DNA from: Candidatus Melainabacteria bacterium GWA2_34_9
Lineage (GTDB): Bacteria > Cyanobacteriota > Vampirovibrionia > Gastranaerophilales > UBA9971
DNA: 5,263 nucleotides
Direction: 5' to 3'
NCBI GenBank assembly: GCA_001784535.1
Contig: MFRJ01000075.1
Location: 1-5,263, forward strand
Each line of letters starts with the position of its first letter. Position 1 is the first letter of the stretch. The translations under genes and the position numbers were made by a program. The notes below the pieces were generated by a model. That model made no database searches. It was not told where the DNA came from and saw only the letters and a list, made by a program, of their open reading frames with translations. This document shows, in pieces, positions 1-4,245 of this stretch.

Positions 1-112
1 TAACTGCCAGAGTAACAGCCATATTAAGGTCCTGACTTTTAGATATTTGACCTTCCTGCCTTGATTGCGATCTTCGCTTGGGCGTCGCCTTTTCTGTGCG
101 GTCGTCTGACAT
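1..112 (-). CDS. flhB: FlhB, flagellar export-gate/substrate-switch protein (N-terminal fragment, cut by window edge)
   Basis: Only the first 37 codons are present; the gene runs off the left edge. The reading starts MSDDRTEKATPKRRSQ and continues with RQEGQISKSQDLN before a hydrophobic stretch begins. The ExTEKATPKR...R..GQ..KS.(D/E)LN pattern is the conserved cytoplasmic N-terminus of the FlhB/SctU family, just ahead of its first membrane segment. FlhB sits at the entrance of the flagellar type III export gate, and its self-cleaving C-terminal domain (not in the window) switches secretion from rod/hook to filament substrates. The ATG is preceded by AAGGA six bases upstream. It lies 29 nt after the fliR stop and is last in the visible fliP-fliQ-fliR-flhB order, which is common for flagellar loci. 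A non-flagellar SctU homologue is possible but less likely given the neighbours. Confidence 0.9.
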   Translation of the reverse strand, partial: MSDDRTEKATPKRRSQSRQEGQISKSQDLNMAVTLAV

Positions 113-141
113 TTATTTTCCTTTTTTATGGCATTCTAAAA

Positions 142-930
142 TTAAACAAAAATACTATTTATATTCATAAGCAGTTCATTAAAAAGTTTTGATAAATAAA
201 TTGCTGTAGATGGCATTAATAGTAACATAAGAACAAGACCTACATATATTTGAGCAGGCATTAAAACCATAAATACATTCATTTGGGGCATTATTTTGGC
301 AACTATTCCCATTAATATAGTTTTAATAAACAATACAGAAAAAATCGGAATTATTATACTAAAAGCAATTAAAAAAAGTTGACCTGCAAAATAAAGCAGC
401 TGCTGAGTTATTTGACCTGAAAAACTAAAATCAATACCTACAGGAATTGATTTATAACTTTCATATACTGTAGTAAACAGCCAATGGGGACCATTTAACG
501 AAAGAAAAACAATACTTGCTATGAATAAATAAAACTGTCCTACAATGGGGGTGTGTTGTTTTGTTACGGGATCGAGCGCATTAGCAATTGCAAGACCCAT
601 TTGAATACTTAAAATTTGTCCGCCAATTTCAACTGCAGTAAAGATAAGAGACATTGAAAAACCAATGAGCACTCCTACTGCGGTTTCTTTGCATAACAAA
701 ATTGACAGCGAAATTAAATCTTTAGGCGCAACAAAATTTGGTGTCGCCTGAAGAACAAAAGGATACAAAATAAATGCGCACAAAGCACCAAGTCCTACTT
801 TTAACTGCATCGGCATTGAAAATGTTGAAATCAATGGAGCAGTTGCCAACATTCCGGTCAATCTTGAAAGAACCAAAATAAATATAATAATACTTTCAGT
901 TGAAAAAAATATGGAAAAATCGTGTGTCAT
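142..930 (-). CDS. fliR: FliR, flagellar type III export-gate membrane protein
   Basis: The 262-residue protein has the usual FliR/SctT length and is almost wholly hydrophobic, with about six membrane segments (roughly residues 12-33, 41-60, 71-115 as a long double segment, 129-153, 177-207 and 213-240). Recognisable family stretches are LSRLTGMLATAPLIS near the N-terminus, E(I/V)GGQILSIQMGLAIANALDP near residue 105, and the C-terminal MPQMNVFMVLMPAQIYVGL. FliR joins five FliP and four FliQ subunits to form the export channel at the centre of the flagellar basal body in the inner membrane. The ATG is preceded by GGTGG six bases upstream, a modest ribosome-binding site. It lies 24 nt after the fliQ stop and 29 nt before flhB, so it is very likely co-transcribed with both. 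A seven-codon mini-ORF overlaps its start codon (see findings). Confidence 0.95.
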   Translation of the reverse strand: MTHDFSIFFSTESIIIFILVLSRLTGMLATAPLISTFSMPMQLKVGLGALCAFILYPFVLQATPNFVAPKDLISLSILLCKETAVGVLIGFSMSLIFTAVEIGGQILSIQMGLAIANALDPVTKQHTPIVGQFYLFIASIVFLSLNGPHWLFTTVYESYKSIPVGIDFSFSGQITQQLLYFAGQLFLIAFSIIIPIFSVLFIKTILMGIVAKIMPQMNVFMVLMPAQIYVGLVLMLLLMPSTAIYLSKLFNELLMNINSIFV

Positions 931-954
931 TGTCTACCACCACTACCCATATTT

Positions 955-1224
955 TTACCTAATATACGTTAAAAGATTGGAAAACAAGTCAGTTACAGAA
1001 GTCAAATAGACCTCAACCATCCATGGAGCAAGAAAAATAATAGTTAATATAGTTGCCAAAATTTTAGGAACGAAAGTTAAAGTTGCCTCCTGAATTTGAG
1101 TAACTGACTGAAAAATACCAATAACAAGTCCAACTATCATACCAACAAGCAAAATAGGACCTGCCAATTGTAAAATCAAAATCAATGCATTTTGTAATAT
1201 TGTAATAAATTCAATTTGGGACAA
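955..1224 (-). CDS. fliQ: FliQ, flagellar type III export-gate small membrane protein (TTG start)
   Basis: This 89-residue protein has the standard FliQ/SctS size and layout: two long hydrophobic helices (about residues 14-38 and 52-73) joined by a short polar turn containing QSVTQIQEATLTFVPK. The Q-T-Q-I-Q-E-x-T-L-(T/S)-F-(V/I)-PK signature is the conserved FliQ loop. In the export gate FliQ packs around the FliP-FliR ring and helps close the channel. The start is TTG: AAAGGT lies eight bases upstream (1233-1238), and the next in-frame Met is well inside the first helix, so a later start would remove conserved sequence. The gene lies 26 nt after fliP and 24 nt before fliR. Confidence 0.95.
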   Translation of the reverse strand: MSQIEFITILQNALILILQLAGPILLVGMIVGLVIGIFQSVTQIQEATLTFVPKILATILTIIFLAPWMVEVYLTSVTDLFSNLLTYIR

Positions 1225-1250
1225 TTTTATATACCTTTACTTATTTATTT

Positions 1251-2012
1251 TTATGAAAATCCCATTACAAGAGACTTGGCTATTAGATTCCATCCGTCTA
1301 CAAGCACAAAAAGTATTATTTTAAACGGCAGTGATATCATTACAGGCGGCAAAAACATCATACCCATTGCCACAAGTACACTTGAGATTACTATATCGAT
1401 TACCAGAAACGGAATAAAAATCATAAAACCGATTTCAAATGCTGTTTTTAGCTCACTTATTACAAAAGCCGGCATTAAAACAAAAGTAGGAATATCATTA
1501 ATAGAACTTGGTTTATCAATTTTGCTCAACTTAACAAAAAGAGCAAGGTCGCCTTCGCTTGTCTGCCGGAACATAAACTGTCTTAAGGGCTCAACACCTC
1601 TTTTAAGGGCTGCTTCCTGAGTTATTTTACTATCCATGTAAGGTTGAAAAGCTTTTTCGTTTATGTCTCCAATGGTTGGAGACATTACAAAAAATGTAAG
1701 CATCATTGCCAAACCGACTATAACTTGATTGGGAGGAAGTTGCCCTGTTCCTATTGCTTGTCTTGTTATAGAAAGAACTATGACAATCCTTGTGAAAGCC
1801 GTTGTCATAATAAAAATACTTGGAGCAAGCGTTAATACAGTAAGCCATATTAGAATTTGCAAACCTTTACTAAATTCCTGTGGCGAACTGGCATTTTTAA
1901 AACTAATATCAATATTTGGAACAGCCATCTGTGCCTTAGCAGAAAGCGCACCTAAAAGCACCATTCCCAATGTCATAAAAATAGCAATTAAGATTTTTTT
2001 TGATTTACCCAA
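1251..2012 (-). CDS. fliP: FliP, flagellar type III export-gate membrane protein with signal peptide (TTG start)
   Basis: FliP is the pentameric core of the flagellar export channel in the inner membrane. From the chosen TTG the protein has 253 residues, close to the usual length of about 245. It begins GKSKK, then a hydrophobic core to about residue 23, then SAKA before Gln28, a typical cleavable signal peptide as in flagellar FliP (SctR of injectisomes generally lacks one). Family hallmarks follow: FTRIVIVLSITRQAIGT, PPNQV, LTFFVMSPTI, FQPY, EPLRQFMFRQT, SELKTAFEIGFMIFIPFLVID, SVLVAMGMMFLPP and a C-terminal FVLVDGWNLI. Start choice: the open frame extends to a TTG at 2027 with no ribosome-binding site, whereas GAGGA at 2021-2025 sits eight bases ahead of the TTG at 2012. 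The first ATG (1976) would destroy the basic n-region of the signal peptide. It is first in the tight fliP-fliQ-fliR-flhB run. No fliO-like gene precedes it. Confidence 0.94.
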   Translation of the reverse strand: MGKSKKILIAIFMTLGMVLLGALSAKAQMAVPNIDISFKNASSPQEFSKGLQILIWLTVLTLAPSIFIMTTAFTRIVIVLSITRQAIGTGQLPPNQVIVGLAMMLTFFVMSPTIGDINEKAFQPYMDSKITQEAALKRGVEPLRQFMFRQTSEGDLALFVKLSKIDKPSSINDIPTFVLMPAFVISELKTAFEIGFMIFIPFLVIDIVISSVLVAMGMMFLPPVMISLPFKIILFVLVDGWNLIAKSLVMGFS

Positions 2013-2020
2013 ACCCGATT

Positions 2021-2025
2021 TCCTC
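2021..2025 (-). promoter_or_regulatory. Ribosome-binding site deciding the fliP start
   Basis: Minus-strand GAGGA lies eight bases upstream of the TTG at 2012. The longer TTG start at 2027 would place this motif inside the coding sequence and has only A/T-rich sequence upstream, so the site favours the shorter start. Confidence 0.6.
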
Positions 2026-2100
2026 AACTTTATATTTATATTTTCAGATTTTATTAAACTATTGTCATCGTTCCCAAGATCAATTTATCTGTAATGAATT

Positions 2101-2125
2101 GTCATTCTGAATCAAGTTCAGCATC
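2101..2125. repeat. REP-like imperfect palindrome (GTCATTCTGAA...TTCAGCATC)
   Basis: The stretch reads GTCATTCTGAA, five spacer bases, then TTCAGCATC. CTGAA and TTCAG pair perfectly and the outer arms pair with mismatches. From memory it resembles the widespread dispersed bacterial repeat of the form GTCATYCTGAA...TTCAGRATC. It lies in the gap between the anti-sigma gene and fliP and is followed on the plus strand by a T-rich run. The 8-mer ATTGTCAT that enters the repeat (2098-2105) also occurs 37 bases away at 2061-2068. Only one full copy lies in the window, so its repeat status is an inference. Confidence 0.4.
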
Positions 2126-2181
2126 TTTTTATTTTTGGATTAAAGCTTTAAATTGTTTTTTGGTTAGACCCGTGCAGGGTG

Positions 2182-2202
2182 ATACTATTACATAAATAGT
2201 AT
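2182..2202. repeat. AT-rich inverted repeat in the fliP upstream region
   Basis: ATACTATT (2182-2189) and AATAGTAT (2195-2202) are perfect 8-bp arms around a 5-nt spacer. On the plus strand the hairpin is followed by ATTTTTTATTTT and so looks like an intrinsic terminator, but no plus-strand gene leads into it. On the minus strand, where genes are transcribed, no T-run follows. TATACT on the minus strand inside the repeat resembles a -10 box, but no good -35 partner is found. It may be an operator, a weak structural element, or the end of a small plus-strand RNA. The nearby ACCC/GGGT pair (2168-2180), the TTAAAGCTTTAA palindrome (2140-2151) and the ATTTTAAAAT palindrome (2210-2219) are the other symmetric elements in this 239-nt gap, which holds no convincing gene. 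Confidence 0.45.
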
Positions 2203-2266
2203 ATTTTTTATTTTAAAATGGCAAAAGTTTGACAAAATCTTAACAGTTTTTACTAAAATTATTGTT

Positions 2267-2770
2267 TTACAAAGCTGGCTTGGAAAAAGTTTTTTTCTTA
2301 ATAATTTTATCTTTTAATTCTTTGGTAAAATCTTTAGATGCCTGTGGTAAAGGAGTTAAAACAGGCTTTTCTTTTGTAAATTTAACTTTATGCAAGACTT
2401 CTTTTTCCGGTGAATTAAAATTAATAAGGCTTATTGAAAAATACGATATTATTGCTAAAAAACTCAAGGCAACTGCAGAATAAATAATCCTCTTCTCTTT
2501 TTGAATAAAGATAATTTTACCTATAATATTATCTTTTGTTTTTAAAGATTTTTCTGGTATTTCAAACTCTTCCGTTGAGCGTTTAAAATAATTTTTAACG
2601 GCTTCCTGCGTTATTTTCATTTCTTCATAAGTTTGTCGACAACACCTGCACTCAAGCAAATGTTCATAAATTTTTGAAAGCTGTTCTTTTGCAAGTTCTC
2701 CATCGATAAAAGCCGATAAATCTTCCGAAATTTCACTACAATCATCGAGTTTTGAAAAATTTTCCGTCAT
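2267..2770 (-). CDS. Membrane anti-sigma factor with zinc-binding (ZAS/zf-HC2) domain
   Basis: The 167-residue protein is a bitopic anti-sigma factor, expected to bind and hold the co-encoded ECF sigma factor at the inner membrane until an envelope signal releases it. The N-terminal cytoplasmic domain has EDLSAFIDGEL (residues 16-26) followed by H37-x3-C41-x2-C44, the HxxxCxxC signature of zinc-binding anti-sigma domains; Cys11 lies 26 residues before His37 and could be the fourth ligand. One membrane segment spans about residues 95-117 after a basic KEKR, and a Lys/Pro-rich tail of about 50 residues would lie outside the cytoplasmic membrane. Its ATG overlaps the sigma stop codon (ATGA, 4 nt), with GAGGTGG upstream, implying translational coupling and balanced synthesis. 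Family assignment is strong; the inducing signal is unknown. No terminator is evident after its stop. Confidence 0.88.
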   Translation of the reverse strand: MTENFSKLDDCSEISEDLSAFIDGELAKEQLSKIYEHLLECRCCRQTYEEMKITQEAVKNYFKRSTEEFEIPEKSLKTKDNIIGKIIFIQKEKRIIYSAVALSFLAIISYFSISLINFNSPEKEVLHKVKFTKEKPVLTPLPQASKDFTKELKDKIIKKKTFSKPAL

Positions 2771-3396
2771 TCACCACCTCTTTCATGTTCAAGGTAAGGT
2801 TTAATTTGTTCCTGAAGCTTTGCTCTTGCTCGTGCAAGTCTTGATTTTACCGTGCCGATATTGGTTTTTGTAAGTTCGGCTATTTCCTCATAACTTAACC
2901 CCTGCAATTCTCTCAAGATAATAACTGTCCTGAATTGTTCCGGCAAATCATCTATAGATTCTTTAATTACTTCGTCAAGTTCTTTACTCAACGTGCTTTC
3001 TTCAGGCATTTTTCCGGTATCGGCTATATCCCTTGAAGGACTTGCTTCATCTTCGCCTCCGTCCATATAAGGCGTATCCATTGATATTGTAGCAAGCCTT
3101 CTTGTTTTTCTTCTAAGCTCATCATAAAAAAGATTTGTTATAATCTGATTTAGCCAAAACTTGAAAGTTACAGGTTTTTTAAGTGTTTTTATCGCCCTTG
3201 TCATCCTAAAAAGCGCTTCCTGTGCTATATCCGCTATATCTATCCTGTTTGGATCAAGATGATACAAAGTATTATAGATTATTTTTTCATGTCTTTTTAT
3301 TAATTCTTCAAGAGCAAGCTTATCATCTTGCTGGCATTTAATTATCAGCTCGGTCAGGTCCATATTTTTATATATTTCGCGCAGATTTTCTTTCAA
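2767..3396 (-). CDS. ECF-type RNA polymerase sigma factor (sigma-70 family, regions 2 and 4 only)
   Basis: This 209-residue protein directs RNA polymerase to a dedicated promoter set. Region 2 covers about residues 27-97: DIADIAQEALFRMTRAI is the core-binding/-10 part and FKFWLNQIITNLFYDELRRK the following helix. A long acidic linker (about 101-140) replaces region 3. Region 4 covers about 145-195, with LPEQFRTVIILRELQGLSYEEIAEL and the recognition helix IGTVKSRLARARAKL that reads the -35 box. Lack of region 3 and the partner anti-sigma gene place it among RpoE/SigW-like ECF factors rather than flagellar sigma-28. The chosen start is TTG, with GGAGGT (3401-3406) four bases upstream. An in-frame ATG at residue 12 (3363) lacks a ribosome-binding site, though the conserved domain would survive that start. 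ECF sigma genes are often self-activated, but I could not identify a matching promoter upstream. Confidence 0.93.
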   Translation of the reverse strand: MKENLREIYKNMDLTELIIKCQQDDKLALEELIKRHEKIIYNTLYHLDPNRIDIADIAQEALFRMTRAIKTLKKPVTFKFWLNQIITNLFYDELRRKTRRLATISMDTPYMDGGEDEASPSRDIADTGKMPEESTLSKELDEVIKESIDDLPEQFRTVIILRELQGLSYEEIAELTKTNIGTVKSRLARARAKLQEQIKPYLEHERGGE

Positions 3397-3400
3397 AAGG

Positions 3401-3406
3401 ACCTCC
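3401..3406 (-). promoter_or_regulatory. Strong ribosome-binding site supporting the TTG start of the sigma gene
   Basis: Minus-strand GGAGGT lies four bases before the TTG at 3396 and is the strongest Shine-Dalgarno match in the window. It sits three bases downstream of a hairpin (3410-3427), and its GAGGT can also pair with ACCTC at 3424-3428. Confidence 0.65.
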
Positions 3407-3409
3407 GAT

Positions 3410-3427
3410 CCTCTTTATTAAAAGAGG
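3410..3427 (-). promoter_or_regulatory. Hairpin in the sigma-gene leader next to the ribosome-binding site
   Basis: On the minus strand CCTCTTT, a TAAT loop and AAAGAGG form a perfect 7-bp stem just upstream of the GGAGGT site. It lacks a following T-run on that strand, so it is not a terminator for the sigma mRNA. It may stabilise the leader or affect ribosome access. On the plus strand it is followed by only TTTTG, a poor terminator. Confidence 0.45.
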
Positions 3428-3527
3428 TTTTGTCCTTGATTTAAATTTGTTTTCAGATTTATAAAACATAAAATTTTACGAGGTTTATCTTCACTGAAAA
3501 CAAACATCTAAGCCAAGTTTTGAGCAC

Positions 3528-3558
3528 TTGTACAAATATTTACAATTTGTAACTTAAG
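3528..3558. repeat. Cluster of short palindromes upstream of the sigma operon (operator-like)
   Basis: Three symmetric elements lie side by side: TTGTACAA (3528-3535), TTACAA-T-TTGTAA (3540-3552) and CTTAAG (3553-3558). TTGTACAA recurs at 3625-3632, 97 bases away, followed both times by an AATATT-like tail. They lie in the 272-nt gap between the sigma gene and the unknown upstream gene, where the sigma-operon promoter must be. AT-rich DNA makes short palindromes common, so this is a suggestion of an operator, not proof. I see no gene in this gap. Confidence 0.3.
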
Positions 3559-3668
3559 ATTTTGTCATATATAAAGTTTAAGTTGTTTTTTAAAATTTAT
3601 ATACAGTCAATACAACTAATTTTTTTGTACAATATTACCGGAAAAGGTATTTTTTAAAATTCAATTAA

Positions 3669-4058
3669 CTATGCAGAATACCTAAGTCCTGCTATTGAAG
3701 AATTAGAACTTTGTGATGCTGAAAATCTTTTTAAAGAGTCTGTCTTGCCATATAAAGGGTGTTCTTGTAGATACTTTTGATAATTCGCATCATTTTTAAG
3801 TGCTTTTTCTAAAGCTGCAAGTTTTTTTCCATCATCAAGGTTAGACGTACCGCCTGTTATGAATGGATTAGTATTTTTTTGATCTCCAAAGCTTGATTGT
3901 TTAGGTAAATTTTGATTTCCCTGCATTTTAGTTGCAAATATATTTTCATCTTTTCGAGAATCATTTCCCGATGATTGCCTTTGTGACTGATTTTGTCTAC
4001 CTTGTGTTGAAGCAGGATAACCCGAATTAAAACCTGTTCCACCAACTCTTGAAAACAT
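3669..4058 (-). CDS. Ser/Gln/Asn-rich protein of unknown function, 129 residues
   Basis: I do not recognise this protein. It is hydrophilic, has no signal peptide or membrane segment and contains no Cys or Trp. Residues 1-75 are low-complexity and probably disordered, rich in Ser, Gln, Asn and Gly, after the opening MFSRVGGTGFNSGYP. About residues 76-112 look structured: DDGKKLAALEKALK followed by NDANYQKYLQEHPLYGKTD, predicted as one or two short helices. The tail is Ser-rich and ends GLRYSA. The ATG is preceded by AAGGGGG about eight bases upstream. It is transcribed away from gpmI and separated from the sigma gene by 272 nt, so it is probably a single-gene unit; I could not find a convincing promoter or terminator. 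The reading frame, ribosome-binding site and non-random composition support a real gene. A cytoplasmic scaffold or regulatory role can only be guessed. Confidence 0.7.
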   Translation of the reverse strand: MFSRVGGTGFNSGYPASTQGRQNQSQRQSSGNDSRKDENIFATKMQGNQNLPKQSSFGDQKNTNPFITGGTSNLDDGKKLAALEKALKNDANYQKYLQEHPLYGKTDSLKRFSASQSSNSSIAGLRYSA

Positions 4059-4111
4059 TCCCGTTTCCCCCTTAAAAAATTTTTATAACCTCAAATACCC
4101 TATTTCTCTCT

Positions 4112-4134
4112 TATTGATATAAAAACAATCAATA
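4112..4134. promoter_or_regulatory. Inverted repeat in the divergent intergenic region (possible operator)
   Basis: TATTGAT (4112-4118) and ATCAATA (4128-4134) are perfect 7-bp arms separated by nine bases. The element lies about 55-75 bases upstream of the unknown gene's start and about 50 bases upstream of the gpmI -35 box, where it could serve either promoter. It could also form a weak hairpin in an upstream transcript. No bound regulator can be named. Confidence 0.35.
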
Positions 4135-4182
4135 GTTAAAAATTGCTAAATCAGGATGGATTTTTTTAAAAAATAGCTTTTA

Positions 4183-4210
4183 TTGCACTTAAATATTGAT
4201 AAAATATAAT
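4183..4210 (+). promoter_or_regulatory. Sigma-70-type promoter of gpmI
   Basis: TTGCAC (4183-4188, four of six to the -35 consensus) is followed 16 bases later by a perfect TATAAT (4205-4210). Transcription would begin near 4217, giving a leader of about 29 nt that contains GAGGAT (4234-4239) before the gpmI ATG. This is the clearest promoter in the window. Confidence 0.75.
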
Positions 4211-4233
4211 GATTAAAATAGACGATTAATCAT
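4209..4233. promoter_or_regulatory. Inverted repeat across the predicted gpmI transcription start (possible operator)
   Basis: ATGATTAA (4209-4216) and TTAATCAT (4226-4233) form perfect 8-bp arms around nine bases. The left arm overlaps the end of the -10 box and reaches the predicted start point, and the right arm stops just before the GAGGAT ribosome-binding site. The placement suits a repressor operator. No regulator is identified. Confidence 0.4.
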
Positions 4234-4245
4234 GAGGATGAATAA

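Noticed and set aside
1..2012. Non-flagellar (injectisome) type III secretion locus
   Set aside because: FliP has a cleavable signal peptide and flagellar-type length, and the gene order and FlhB N-terminus fit flagella; no injectisome-specific genes are visible, although the window cannot exclude them outside.
2044..2074. Possible ECF-type promoter before fliP (GGAAC at 2070-2074, TCTGA at 2044-2048, minus strand)
   Set aside because: The 21-nt gap between the two elements is longer than usual for ECF promoters, and no matching motif is seen before the sigma gene itself, where autoregulation would be expected.
1216..2094. Plus-strand open frames opposite fliP (1216-1620, 1644-1835, 1729-2094) and a second minus frame (1630-1848)
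   Set aside because: They are shadows of fliP, whose translation matches the family end to end; they lack ribosome-binding sites and recognisable content.
2168..2180. ACCC/GGGT mini-hairpin before fliP as a terminator or riboswitch element
   Set aside because: Four base pairs with no T-run and no recognisable aptamer around it.
2262..2483. Plus-strand open frame opposite the anti-sigma gene
   Set aside because: It is antisense to a well-supported gene and shows no protein-like features.
3633..3656. TACC-GGAAAA-GGTA followed by TTTTTT on the plus strand, terminator-like
   Set aside because: The stem is only 4 bp and no plus-strand gene precedes it; it has the wrong orientation to end the minus-strand unknown gene.
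3857..4045. Alternative minus-strand frame inside the unknown gene
   Set aside because: It has no ribosome-binding site and a composition expected of a frame-shifted reading of AT-rich DNA.
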